64,000 nucleotides of DNA from Lepus europaeus. Lineage: Eukaryota > Chordata > Mammalia > Lagomorpha > Leporidae. Position numbers and translations under genes: made by a program. The DNA is taken from contig NC_084847.1 in the NCBI RefSeq assembly GCF_033115175.1, positions 51,655,612-51,719,611 of the forward strand, read 5' to 3'. The notes beneath the pieces are model-generated. The model worked only from the letters and a program-made list of their open reading frames with translations. It was not told the origin of the DNA and made no database searches. Each line of letters begins with the position of its first letter. The stretch's first letter is position 1. Shown here piece by piece: positions 49,815-60,362 of this stretch.

Positions 49815-50399
49815 TGGGGCCAGCGCTGGGGCCTAGCGGATAAAGCTGCTACCTGCAGTGCCGGCATCCCATATGGATGCAGGTTCGAGTCCCGGCTGCT
49901 CCACTTCCGATCCAGCTCTCTGCTATGCCCTGGGAAAGCAGTAGAAGATGGCCCAAATCCTTGGGCCCTGCACCCATGTGGGAAGACACAGAGGAGGCTC
50001 CTGACTCTGGATCGGCACAGCTCTGGCTGTTGCAGTCAATTGGGGAGTGGGTAAAGCCGCCGCCTGCAGTGCTGGCATCCCATATGGGCGCCGGTTCAAG
50101 TCTCGGCTTCTCCATTTCTGATCCAGCTCTCTGCTATGGCCTGGGAAAGCAGTGGAAGATGGCCCAAGTCCTTGGGCCCCTGCACCCACATGGGAGACCT
50201 GGAAGAAGCTTCTGGCTCCTGGCTTCGGATCGGCGCAGCTTCAGCCCTGCAAAAAACTCCTGGCTCCTGGCTTCAGCCATTGTGGCCAACTGGGGAGTGA
50301 ACCAGCAGATGGAAGACCTCTCTCTCTCTCTCTGCCTCTCCTTCTGTCTCTGTGTAACTCTTTCAAATAAATAAATAAATCTTAAAAAAAAAAAAAAAA
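49815..50399 (+). mobile_element. Dimeric CSINE
   Basis: A first copy (49815 to about 50049) lacking its tail is fused in frame-like register to a second (gggtaaagccgccgcctgc, 50048-50399) that carries the A-rich tail. The second also has a duplicated ctcctggctcctggcttc. Confidence 0.9.
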
Positions 50400-50401
50400 G
50401 A

Positions 50402-50765
50402 ATGGCCGGTGCCGCGGCACACTAGGCTAATCCTCTGCCTTGCGGCGCCGGCACACCGGGTTCTAGTCCCGGTCGGGGCACCGATCCTGTCCCGGTTGCC
50501 CCTCTTCCAGGCCAGCTCTCTGCTGTGGCCAGGGAGTGCAGTGGAGGATGGCCCAAGTGCTTGGGCCCTGCACCCCATGGGAGACCAGGAGAAGCACCTG
50601 GCTCCTGCCATCGGAACAACGCGGTGCGCCGGCCGCAGCGCGCCTACCGCGGCGGCCATTGGAGGGTGAACCAACGGCAAAAGGAAGACCTTTCTCTCTG
50701 TCTCTCTCTCACTGTCCACTCTGCCTGTCAAAAAATAAAAAAAAATAAAAAAATAAAAAATAAAA
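50402..50765 (+). mobile_element. CSINE, ctgtc-tail subtype
   Basis: atggccggtgccgcggcacac through ctgcctgtcaaaaaataaa with a long A-rich tail. Confidence 0.93.
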
Positions 50766-51394
50766 AAGAAAAGAAAATCAGCCCGGTGCCGCAGCTGCAG
50801 GTGTTAACACACTGTATCAGACACAATCACCCGCTCGCCCGGGGACACAAGTGGACATCCCCTGGGGACCAGATGGCGGAGGATCTTGTGCAGTAGCATT
50901 AGCGGGGTCACGTGACCCAGACAGACACATGACCCAGATTCCAGGGCTGCTCTGCGGCCTGCCAGGCTGACTCCGCCCCTCCTGCTGCCACCAAAGCCTT
51001 TGGTCTTTGGTCTTCTGAGACGGCCTGACAGCTGCCCCTCTCTGAGACCAAACACGGGGCGGAGGGTGGTGGCAGGGCGGGGGGGTGACTGACGGCACTT
51101 GGTGTCCACTGAACCTGCAGGCCATCTGACAGTCACAGCGACCGGCTGAGTGCATTCTCCCATGGGCTGCTGCCACTCTCTGGAGGGTGGACGGCCTCCT
51201 CTCTTCCCTCCTTGACACAGGGCGCAGTAGACGGGGGCTCTCAATGCAGGTTCGCACACTGGTGCATGAGTGCCCCAGGAGTCTGACTTCCCTGTACTGT
51301 TGCTGCCTGCCGGGAGGCCATCCACGGTCGGGGCGATGTTTGAGGCCAGGCCAGAGCGAGGGCTATAAACACCCCCGCTATGCAATGCCAGCTT
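50766..51394. other. Unannotated intergenic stretch
   Basis: The minus strand keeps a 193-codon open frame (50804-51385), but it has no family resemblance and no splice context; I see no gene. Confidence 0.45.
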
Positions 51395-51512
51395 ATTCTA
51401 GGCCAGAGGCCCTGCTGTGTGCCAGACCTATACTCTGTTTAATCCTCCCAGCAATCATGCTGCAAGTCCAGCCGGGAGGGGAGAGGCCAAGGCTGGTCAC
51501 ACGCAGAGGAGG
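51395..51512 (+). mobile_element. MIR fragment
   Basis: ctgctgtgtgccagacctata, tgtttaatcctcccagcaatc and ggccaaggctggtcacacgc follow MIR order. Confidence 0.6.
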
Positions 51513-51718
51513 CCCCGAGGGAATGAGGGAACGGCCAGATGAGGAAGATGGGGGGCGGGGCTCCTGAGCCAGCATGAAAAGGCAGACGGGGCTAACGGGC
51601 AGGTCCTTTGGCAGGAGGGTCTGGGCCGTGCACTGGGCTGAGACTGCTGGCCGCACGGCAGGACCAGGAGGCCTAACACACAAATGAGCAGGATTTTCAT
51701 CACCAGCACCTCGAATGT

Positions 51719-51765
51719 GTCACTGTCCACTCTGCCTGTCAAAAAAAAAAAAAAGAAAAAGGGAT
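51719..51765 (+). mobile_element. CSINE 3' end only (ctgtc-tail subtype)
   Basis: Only gtccactctgcctgtcaaaa and the A tail remain, a very short 5'-truncated insertion. Confidence 0.75.
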
Positions 51766-52565
51766 TTTTTCTTTAAACTGAGCATCTGAAGTCTTGGCCT
51801 TGCCTTCCAGCTGGCCCACGTGTGACAACAGTCAGAACCAACACGGCAGTGAGCTGTAATGTGGGGTCCCCTGGGCAGCACACGGTGGGGCAGGCTCCAT
51901 CTACTGCACCCCAGTGTCAGCCCCAAATCTTTTTTTCTTAAAGATGATAAAGCAGGACGACAACAAAGGTGTTAGGAACTATGGAATAAGGATCGTAGAG
52001 CATAGGAACATCACTAAGTGAACTCTCTTGAAACAAACTGAAAGAGTCCCATAGAAGAAGACACAAAGAACTAAATTCAAATTTCTGAACTAAAAATTAT
52101 AGTAACGAAGTAAGAACCTCACTGGATGGGCTCAACTCGAATGGAAATACACCCAGAGAGCAGTGAGCTTGAAGGCAGGCCGGCAGAAACCATTCAGTCC
52201 GACCAACAGAGAAGACAGAGAAGAATGAATGCATGGCCGTGACACAACAAACGCTGTGCCACGCGTGGCCGGAGAGGAGGAGAGTGGGACGCACAGGAAG
52301 TTATTCCACGAAACAATGGCTGAAGACTTCCCAAACTGGGCCAAGGACATCAACCTACCGATTCAAGAACGTGAGCGCACTCTGACGGGATAACCCAAAC
52401 AGATCAGGGTGCAGCCACATCACAATCACATGAAAATTAAAGATAAAGAAAAAAATCCTGAAAGCAGCTAGGGAGAAATTACAGATTACCTACAGGGGCA
52501 ACAATTCGAGTGACTATGGATTTCTCACCAGAAGCCACACAGGAGAGAGCAGTGACACAAATGTT

Positions 52566-52914
52566 TTAAAGGATTATGTATTTATTTAAAAGTCAGAGTT
52601 GGGGGGGGGGCATGGAGAGGAGAAGGAGAGAGAAGGAGAGAGGGAAGGAGAGAGAGAGAAATAGAGATAGAGACAGAGATCTTCTATCTGCTGGTTTGCT
52701 CCCCAAATGGCCACAACAGCTGAAGCCAGGAGCTTCTTCTGGGTCTCCCACGTGGGTGCAGGGGCCCAAGCACCTGGGCCATCCTCTACTGCTTTTTCAG
52801 GCCATTAGCAGGGAGCTGGATCAGAGATGGAGCAGCCAGGACTCGAACTGGCCCCCAGATGGGAAGCCAGCATTGCAGAAGACAGTTCAGCCTGCTGTGC
52901 CACAATGCCAGTCC
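52566..52914 (-). mobile_element. CSINE, minus, inside L1
   Basis: ttttaaaggattatgtatttat through gctgtgccacaatgccagtcc; has a g-run and a gagaaggaga-rich stretch. Confidence 0.9.
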
Positions 52915-53173
52915 CTATGAAACATTTTTAAAGTACTGAAATAACTGATGACTCAGGATTCTATTTTCCCTGAAAATCTCTTTCAGAAATCAAAGTGAAA
53001 CACAGGTATTATGGGATGAAGGAACACGAACAGACTGATTGCACCAGACCTGCTCCACTAGAAGTGGAAAGGAAATGATAACTAACTTAGAGCATCGGGA
53101 GTGGAGGAAACCCAATAATGAGGGTGAGTAACTGGGTGAGTATAATCTCTGGAGTTTTAAAAAAATGGGTTTA

Positions 53174-53515
53174 GGGGGCCGGCGCTGTGGTGTAATGGGT
53201 AAAGCCACTGCCTGCAGTGCCGGCATCCCATATGGGCACTGGTTCGAGTCCCAGCTGCTCCTTTTCCCATCCAGCTCTCTGCTATGGCCTGGGAAAGCAG
53301 TGGAGGATGGCCCAAGTCCTTGGGCCCCTGCATCTGCGTGGGAGACCCAGAGGAAGCTCCTGGCTCCTGGCTTCATATTTGCGGAGCTCCGGCCGTTGTG
53401 GCCAATTGGGGAGTGAACCAGCGGATGGAAGACCTCTCTCTCTCTGCCTCTCCTTCTCTCTCTGTGTAACTCTTTCAAGTCAAATAAATCTTTAAAAAAT
53501 TTTTAAAAAATAAAA
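53174..53515 (+). mobile_element. CSINE, full length, with TSD
   Basis: ggggccggcgctgtggtgtaatg through caagtcaaataaatcttt. Flanked by agttttaaaaa(aa)tgggttta (53153-53173 and 53516-53533). Confidence 0.93.
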
Positions 53516-53607
53516 AGTTTTAAAAATGGGTTTAGATGGAAGACAGTAAGATTGTAACGTTATCCCATGTGGTTCCCAGAGGTGATATTTAGGACGACAC
53601 TATCACA

Positions 53608-53845
53608 AATGGCCACAACAGCCAGGGCTGGGCCAGACTGAAGCCTGAACCCCAAAGCTCTATCTGGGTCTCCCGCATGGGTGGCAGTGGCCCAAATACT
53701 TGGGCCATCTTCAGCTGCCTTCTCAGGCACATTTAGCAGAGAGCTGGATTGGAAGTGGAGCAGCTGGGACTCAAACTGGCGCTCTGATACAAGGTGCCGG
53801 CACTGCAGGTGGAGGCTTAGCTCGCTGTGCTACAACAGTGGCCCT
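53608..53845 (-). mobile_element. CSINE, minus, tail side missing
   Basis: aaatggccacaacagccaggg through gctgtgctacaacagtggcc. Confidence 0.8.
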
Positions 53846-53908
53846 CCAAAATTATATTAAACGTAAATCTTCCAAATCCATCAATCAAAAGGACAGAGAT
53901 TGTCAGCA

Positions 53909-54429
53909 CCGCTCCCCCCTCCCCCCCGCCCATCACTCAAGGCAGCAGAGCTGAGGCCACGGGGATGCGCTCCTCCACGGAAGCCACGCCTGAGCTGGGA
54001 GGAGTGGTGTGATCAGTCAGCTTGGAATTCGGGAACGTGACCAGGAACTCCCACCTCCCAGAGGGGTACTCAGGACGACAGAGGGAGAGAGGGCTGGTCT
54101 TTCACGAGTGGCACAGGCAAAGCAGGCAGCACCTCCCAGTCCCCAGCCCTGCCGCAGCGGGCGATGCCAGGGCAGGCGGGGAAGGCCCCGGAAATTCAGG
54201 TTTCTGCGTTTTGGTCAGTCTGGTGGCTCTCTGAGAACCAGCGCAGATGCCGGCCTTGGCGACTTGGACTCCCTCAGCAGCAGTGGCTTCCTCCTGGGCA
54301 CCATTCAGATTTCACAAGGCAGAGCCCGCCTCTGCCTGCCCTGTTTGGAGACGGACATTTAGGGAAATCTGTGTGTGGTCACCAGCCGGCTGCGGAGATA
54401 ATGGGACAGAAACTTCAGTGACCACATGA
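53909..54429. other. Unannotated intergenic stretch
   Basis: Nothing recognised. Confidence 0.45.
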
Positions 54430-54546
54430 GGGCACTGCACAAGTTCGTGGAAAAATGAACTAAAAGGTGTCTACTCTGCAATATACGCTGAAATCTAGGC
54501 ATGTTTTTCTTTTTCATAACAGGCATTCCATGAACTTCCTGAAGAT
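54430..54546 (+). repeat. Short dispersed repeat, copy 3 (longest)
   Basis: It begins aagttcgtggaaaaatgaac and ends catgtttttctttttcat then ttccatgaacttcctgaaga. The ends aagttcrtggaa and ttccatgaactt are inverted copies of each other, as in a small non-autonomous DNA transposon. Confidence 0.55.
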
Positions 54547-54789
54547 CTTTCACACAAACACAAGGAATTTATACTTTGCAAAGACAGTTCGGAAAAGTAA
54601 TGAAAGAGGAGCTCCAGCCCTTAGCAAGCAAAACTTAGCAACTGCCCGGGGCTTGGTACCACATTTGACACATTGTGACTCAACAAACTAAGCCTGCGCA
54701 CAGGAAGAGAGGAGGAACTCACCATAACCTGCTTCTGCGGAAGCCCGGCTGTCTCCCCAGACTGAAACATTACCAGGACAACGTTTTCA

Positions 54790-55045
54790 AGAGTTATTTA
54801 TCTGAGGGACATGGAGAAACCCAGAGAGAGAGCGAGCGAGAGAGAGCGAGAGCGAGCGCTCCCATCTGCCGGTTTACTCCACACATGTCTGCACTGGCCA
54901 GGGCTGGGCTGAGGCTGACGCCAGCAGCTGGGACTCAATCCAGGTCTCCACGCGGGCGGCAGGACCCGGTTACCTGAGCCCTCACAGGGTCCCTCCCAGG
55001 ATCTGTGTGAGCAGGAAGCTGCTCAGGAGCAGGGGGTGGGTAGGG
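54790..55045 (-). mobile_element. CSINE, minus, old
   Basis: agttatttatctgagggacat, catctgccggtttactcc and gtctccacgcgggcggc. Contains a gagcgagcgagagag run. Confidence 0.7.
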
Positions 55046-55074
55046 AACCCGGCTACTCTGATTTGACAAGGGCC

Positions 55075-55445
55075 TCCGGTGATCACTGACGTCATAAACA
55101 AGAGTGTCAATTGTTAAGTCAACAACAGGAGTCACTGTGCACTTACTCCCCATGTAGGATCTCTGTCCTTAGTGAGCTGTACTATGAGAATTAATGGTAA
55201 AACTAGCCTTCAGCAGTACTTTATACCTTGTGTGTCTGTGTGGGTGCAAACTGTTGAAATCTTTACTTAGTATAGAGTTGATCTTCTGTATATAAAGAGA
55301 TTTAAAAATGAATCTTAATGAAGAATGGGAGGGGAGAAGGAGTAGGCGGTAGGATGGTTTGGGGGTGGGAGGGTAGGTATGGGGGGAAGAACTGCTATAA
55401 TCCAAAAGTTGTACCTATGAAATTTATATTTATTAAATAAAAACT
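55075..55445 (+). mobile_element. Lagomorph L1 3' end (5'-truncated)
   Basis: gtcaacaacaggagtcactg, gtgtgggtgcaaactgttg, gatcttctgtatataaagag, a g-rich gggaggggagaaggagtagg stretch and ttatatttattaaataaaa follow the rabbit L1 3' UTR as I recall it. Much less diverged than the other L1 pieces here. Confidence 0.85.
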
Positions 55446-55986
55446 TTCTATAAAAATTTAAGAACAGGTTTTCAAAAGTTTAAAGTATTATGCTAATTGC
55501 ACAAAAACTTAATTTATTTGTATGTTTATTAAAATACTTTGATAAATAAAAAAAATACTAGGCTAAAGGTCCAATCATCATCCAACAACTTTAGATAACT
55601 CATCTCAGATATGCCCAATACAGACACTCAGTCAGGAACAAAATGGATGAACAAAATGAGAATATCAATAAAAAGAATTATAGGAGTAGTAAGCCAAAAT
55701 TAAATACCTTAACAGAAATGAAAACCTCACTAGAGGCCTCCGTCAATATGACGATGTATGTAAGTGCAAGGAGGAAGGTCCCGATAAATAAAATGGCCTA
55801 CCTAGGTTAAAAGGAAAAAAAAGATAAAACAAGACATCCCATGAGAACACCAGTAAGGAGAAATCTGGAATAGTTCTACTAATGGTCAAAGTGTCCCTCA
55901 GATAAAGGAAAGGCCACGGACAATGAGGAAAGGGGTCCCAGCAATCCCGGGTGTAATATGCCAGTGCAGCATCCAAACATATGAAG

Positions 55987-56664
55987 AGGGGTGGGCGCTG
56001 TGGCGCAGTGGGCTAAGCCTCTGCCTGTGGCGCCGGCATCCCATATGGGTGCTGGTTCCTGTCCTGGCTGCTCTACTTCTGATCTCTCTGTTATGCCTGG
56101 GAAAGCAGTAGAAGATGGCCCAAGGCCGGCACCGCGGCTCACTAAACTAATCCTCCGCCTGCGGCACTGGCACCCCAGGTTCTAGTCCTAGTCAGGGCGC
56201 CAGATTCTGTCCCTGTTGCTCCTCTTCCAGTCCAGCTCTCTGCTGTGGCCCGGGAAGGCAGTGGAGGATGGCCCAAGTGCTTGGGCCCTGCATCCGCATG
56301 GGAGACCAGGAGAACCACCTGGCTCCTGCCTTCGGATCAGCGTGGTGCGCCGGCCGCAGCGGCCATTGGGGGGTGAACCAACGGCAAAGGAAGACCTTTC
56401 TCTCTGTCTCTCTCTCACTGTCCACTCTGCCTGTCAAAAAAAAAAAAAAAAAAAAAAAAAGAAGAAGAAGAAGAAGATGGCCCAAGCCTTTGGGCCCCTG
56501 CACCCGCATGGAAGACCTGGAAGAAGCTCCTGGCTCCCAGTTTCAGATACACTGGTTGGTTCCACTTGGGTTGTGAACCAGTGGATGGAAGACCTTTCTC
56601 TCTGTCTCCCTCTCTCTGTAACTCTACCTCTCAAATAAATAAATAAAATCTTTAATATATATAT
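55987..56664 (+). mobile_element. CSINE interrupted by another CSINE
   Basis: Outer copy 55987-56124 plus 56472-56664 (head gtgggcgctgtggcgcagtg, tail aaataaataaataaaatc), split at agaagatggcccaag. Confidence 0.93.
56125..56471 (+). mobile_element. CSINE, ctgtc-tail subtype, inside a CSINE
   Basis: gccggcaccgcggctcactaa through ctgtcaaaaaa and gaagaagaag. Flanked by the perfect 15-bp duplication agaagatggcccaag (56110-56124 and 56472-56486). Confidence 0.95.
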
Positions 56665-56751
56665 GTATATATAAGGAAAAAACTCACAGAACTGAAAGGG
56701 GAAATAAACAAATACACAATCATACTTGGGGATTTAAAGATCTCTGTCTCA

Positions 56752-57062
56752 GGGACCGGTGCTGCGGCGTAGTGGGTAAAACTTTTGGCTGCAGCGCTGG
56801 CATCCCATATGGGTGCTGGTTTGAGTCCCAGCTGCTCCACTTCCCATCCAGCTCTCTGCTAATGCACTTGGGAAAGCAGTGGAAGATGGCCCAAGTCCTT
56901 GGGCGTCTGCACGCATGTGGGAGACCTGGATGAATCTTCTGGCTCCTGGCTTCAGATAGGGCCCAGCTCCAGCCGTTGTGGCCATTTGAGAAGTGAACCA
57001 GGAGATGGGAAGACCTCTCTCTCTCTCTAAGTCTGCCTTTCAAATAGACAAAACTGTAAAAA
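56752..57062 (+). mobile_element. CSINE inside L1
   Basis: agggaccggtgctgcggcgtag through caaatagacaaaactgtaaa. Confidence 0.92.
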
Positions 57063-57363
57063 ATGATAGATCCTTGTCTCTGTAACCAGGACCATCCATC
57101 AATGGACAGAAAAGCAGAAAAGATACAGAATAACTGAGCAACCTCATCAACCAATGGGACCTAACTGACGTGGAGATCTCCATCCGCCAGGGACACAACA
57201 CAGATTCTCTGTACGTGGACACGGAACGTTCACCAAGACACCCCTGGACCCATCATAACACACACCTTGAGCAATGTAAAAGAACCCAAGTCACACAAGT
57301 TATGAGCAGTCTTTGAAATTTCATGGGAATGTGTACCATAAAAAAAATAATAAAAAAAAAAGC

Positions 57364-57442
57364 ATAGATCTCCAGATTTCTTTGCCCCCAAATAAAGTTA
57401 TCTTTTCATTCTGTTTTCCTACAGACTTTTTGAAGCATCCTT
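57364..57442 (-). repeat. Short dispersed repeat, copy 4 (inverted)
   Basis: ataaagttatcttttcattctgttttc followed by gactttttgaag is the reverse complement of the core in the other three copies. It interrupts L1 sequence that resumes near 57445. Confidence 0.55.
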
Positions 57443-57483
57443 GTAGGTTCTGTGATCATAACGGAATTAAACAAAGAGAAAAG

Positions 57484-57722
57484 GAACACGGCGGGGCAGG
57501 TGTAGTGTGCAGGGGGGGCCGTCTTTGGGACGCCTGCCTCCCGCATCCGAGCGTCTGGGACTGCGCCTACCTCTGCTTCCCGCTCACGCACCTGGGAAGC
57601 AGCAGGCGGTGGTGCAGGCTCCTGGGTCCCTGCTGCCCACGTGGAGTTCCTGGCTCAGTCCCAGCTATTGCAGGCGTGGGGGGGGCGGACCGGCGGATGA
57701 AGATCTCTCCGTATCTCTGTAT
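57484..57722 (+). mobile_element. CSINE, old, diverged
   Basis: gcggggcaggtgtagtgtgc, gctcacgcacctgggaagc and gacggcggatgaagatctc-like phrases; heavily mutated. Confidence 0.65.
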
Positions 57723-57867
57723 CGGCACAGCCAGCATGGCCTGCTCCCACCCGGGTATAGGGAGGGCGCCCCTGACCACCTCATGAAACCAGTGACTTCC
57801 TACTATGCTGTTCCCCATGGTCACCGTCACCACCTACACATCTGCTTTAGTGCCCACCTATTCTTTC

Positions 57868-58210
57868 TTTCTTTTTTTTTTTTTTTTCTTTTTTTGACCG
57901 GCAGAGTGGACAGTAAGAGAGAGAGAGAGAGAGAAAGGTCTTCCTTTTTGCCGTTGGTTCACCCTCCAATGGCCACCGCGGCCGGCGCATCGTGCTGATC
58001 CGAAGCCAGGAGCCAGGTGCTTCTCCTGGTCTCCATTGGGGTGCAGGGCCCAAGCACTTGGGCCATCCTCCACTGCACTCCCTGGCCACAGCAGAGAGTT
58101 GGCCTGGAAGAGGGGCAACCGGGACAGAATCCGGTGCCCGGACCGGGACTAGAACCCGGTGTGCCAGCGCCACAGGCGGAGGATTAGCCTATTGAGCCGT
58201 GACGCCGGCG
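57868..58210 (-). mobile_element. CSINE, ctgtc-tail subtype, minus
   Basis: tttttttgaccggcagagtgg through attgagccgtgacgccggc. Confidence 0.93.
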
Positions 58211-58463
58211 ATAGACACTATTTAAAATACAGAGGCAGGGGTGGGGGCGGGGGTAGAGAGAGCCCAGGGCACGCGAGGATCTGAGTGATGGAGACGGCTG
58301 ACTAGGGCCGCACCTCCCAGCGCGATGCGGCTGGCCAGGCACCAACTCCGTCCGTTTCAGGCCTTAGTGACAAGGACCCACGACAGGCAGCCGATACCAC
58401 AGCTGACTGCGGATCCAGACACAGTCCGAGGTGGGAAAACGGGCACAGCAAGCTGCCCTGGGG

Positions 58464-58740
58464 CAGGCTGGCGCTGTGGGGTAGTGGGTAAAGCCACCGC
58501 CGCCTGCCATACCAGCATCCCACAGGGGCACCAGCTCTCGTCCCGGCTGCTCCACCTCGGATCCAGCTCCCTGCAGGTGCACCTGGGACAGCAGTGGAAG
58601 AGGCTCGAGTCCTTGGGCCGCTGCACCTGTGTGGGAGACCCGGATGGAGCTCCTGGCTCTGGCCTGGCCCAGCCCTGGCTGGTGTGGCCATTTGGGGAGT
58701 GAACCAGCGGACGGAAGATCTCTCTCTAAAACTCTTTAAA
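58464..58740 (+). mobile_element. CSINE
   Basis: caggctggcgctgtggggtag through agcggacggaagatctctc; abuts the orphan CpG island. Confidence 0.9.
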
Positions 58741-58798
58741 ATAATAATGATAATAATAATAATATAATAATGATGATGATGATGATGATGATGATGAA
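58738..58798. repeat. (AAT)n/(GAT)n microsatellite
   Basis: aataataat units run into a pure gatgatgat block directly after a CSINE tail (58464-58737). It probably grew from that tail. Confidence 0.8.
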
Positions 58799-58859
58799 GC
58801 CAGCTGCCCTCCATCCGCAGGCACACAGGAGCATCTGGGAGCCATGGAGACCATCTTGG

Positions 58860-59480
58860 TGAACACGGTGCCGCATCGGGGCACAGGGCACTGGCGTCGG
58901 GGGACCCGAGGGAGCGGCCCACGGCTCCTCCCGGGGCGCTGGACCCTCCTCACCGCGCCCCCCCACCCCAGGCCGGCGTCCACTACCCCGTCGGCGCCCA
59001 CCACAGGCCCAGAGGCTCCCAAGGTGTGGAACCGGCTTACCTGGCCCTGCGACATCCGGGCGGCGGCACTGCAAGGCCCCGACCCGGCGGACCCGGCGGA
59101 CTCGGCGGACCCGGCGGACTCGGCCCGCCCGGCCCGCAGCTCCCAGCCGCCCCGGCCAGCGCTGCAGGCGGAGGACACCGCGTGCTCCCGACGTGCACCG
59201 CGTGCTCCCGACGTGCACCGCGTTTCTCGCGTCACAGAGGGCGTCTCCCGCGAGAAGTGCGCGACGCGCCGGTTGCCAGGCAACGAGGCCAGGCAGCTTC
59301 CCAGTGGCCCAGAGGGGAACAGCCGGTCGTCATCTCGCGGACTCCGGGAACCCAGTCCGATGACTTCTCGCCCAAGTAGAACTCGTCCCCTAGGGGCGTG
59401 AAGTCCTCCAAGGCGCTGGCTCCCTGGGCGCCCCGATCCCCGCTGAGTGGGACCCCAGCAGGTGCCGGCTCCTGATGGGG
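58860..59480. promoter_or_regulatory. Orphan CpG island with RFX X-box palindrome
   Basis: This island has no assigned gene. It holds GTTGCC-A-GGCAAC (59272-59284), a perfect RFX X-box inverted repeat, and TCTCCCGCGAGA just before it (59242-59253), close to the TCTCGCGAGA promoter motif. A minus-strand ATG at 59055 opens five codons (MSQGQ) followed by a strong GTAAGCC donor, a possible first exon of a leftward gene. No second exon was recognised. Confidence 0.5.
59272..59284. promoter_or_regulatory. RFX X-box (perfect palindrome)
   Basis: The 13-base gttgccaggcaac is two perfectly inverted GTTGCC arms around one base. RFX-family factors bind this and it marks promoters of ciliary and sperm-flagellar genes. 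Confidence 0.65.
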
Positions 59481-59517
59481 CTTCCAGGGACGGGGCACCC
59501 TAGTACAGTTGGAGATT

Positions 59518-59842
59518 TCCCACTGTTTATTTTATTTTATTTATTTGAGAGGTAGAGTTATAGACAATGAGAAGGAGAATCAGAGAGAGAGGTCTTCCAT
59601 CTGCTGGTTCACTCCCCAGATGGCCACAGCGGCTGGAGTTGCGTCAATCCGAAGCCAGGAGCCAGGAGCTTCCTCCAGGTCTTCCAGGCGGGTGCAGGGG
59701 CCCAAGGACTTGGGCCATCTTCTACTGCTTTCCCAGGCCATGGCAGAAAGCTGGATTGGAAGAGGAGCAGCCGGGACTCGAACCAGTGCCTATATGGGAT
59801 GACCGGGCGGCAGCTTGACCTGCTGCGCCACAGCGCCGGCCC
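59518..59842 (-). mobile_element. CSINE, minus, full length
   Basis: tgtttattttattttatttatt through ctgcgccacagcgccggcccc. Confidence 0.93.
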
Positions 59843-59995
59843 CTGCCTTGTTCCTCTTGCCTGTGAATCCTGACTGCTGGATTTCCCAAGACAGGGTCCC
59901 ATTTCTTTCTGATGTGCATGTCTGTCTTCCCACCCAGGGTGGCCCTCAAAGAGGGGACCTGGTTTTATTTGTCTATTTCCTACAGTCTTTGGTGA
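59843..59995 (+). mobile_element. Possible L2 3'-end fragment
   Basis: gtgcatgtctgtcttcccacc then aaagaggggacctggttttat resembles the L2 3' phrase, and is related to 60747-60810. Confidence 0.45.
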
Positions 59996-60080
59996 ATGAT
60001 AACTCAGCAACGGTCCGGAGAACGGACCCACATCGAGAGGATGTAACTGTCAGGAAATGACTCATTTCAAAAGAATTTGA

Positions 60081-60362
60081 GGGGCCGGTGTCATAACATA
60101 ACAAGCCTATGACTCTGCCATCCCATATGGGCGCCAGTTCCCGTCCCGGCTGCCCCACTTCCGATCCAGCTCCTTGCTAATGCTTGGAAAAAAGCAGCAG
60201 AAGATGGCTCAAGTCTTTGGGCCCCTGCACCCACGTGGGAAACCCAGAAGAAGCTCCTGGCTTTGGATCAGCCCAGCTCTGGCTATTGTGGCCATTTGGG
60301 GAGTGAACCAGTAGATGGAAGACCTGTGTCTCTCTCCCTCTGTCTGTAACTCTGCCTCTCAG
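60081..60362 (+). mobile_element. CSINE, shortened
   Basis: ggggccggtgtcataacataac through gtaactctgcctctcag; internal loss near the head. Confidence 0.88.

Larger units (their letters stand above)
51955..53908 (+). mobile_element. Old L1 fragment (late ORF1 to early ORF2), split by three CSINEs
   Basis: acaatggctgaagacttccc, aaagataaagaaaaaaatcc, gaaagcagctagggag, ggatttctcaccagaagcc, caggattctattttccc and aatcaaaaggacagagattgtc appear in L1 order, with CSINEs at 52566-52914, 53174-53515 and 53608-53845 between them. Many base changes point to an old copy. Confidence 0.75.
55560..57480 (+). mobile_element. Old, internally deleted L1 fragment with SINE insertions
   Basis: caaaatgagaatatcaata and gaaatgaaaacctcactagag (ORF1-type) precede aactgaaaggggaaataaac, atcaatggacagaaaag, caaccaatgggacctaactg, gaacgttcaccaag and ctgtgatcataacgg (ORF2 endonuclease region). 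The ORF1-end to ORF2-start part is missing, so it is a separate or rearranged copy from the 51955 fragment. Confidence 0.7.

Noticed and set aside
50804-51385. 193-codon minus-strand frame
   Set aside because: Intergenic, no homology I recognise, no promoter or splice context.
54800-54860. gagcgagcg-rich run as a possible CRISPR-like or regulatory repeat
   Set aside because: It is the purine-rich stretch found near the tail of CSINEs; there are no spacers, and the genome is mammalian.
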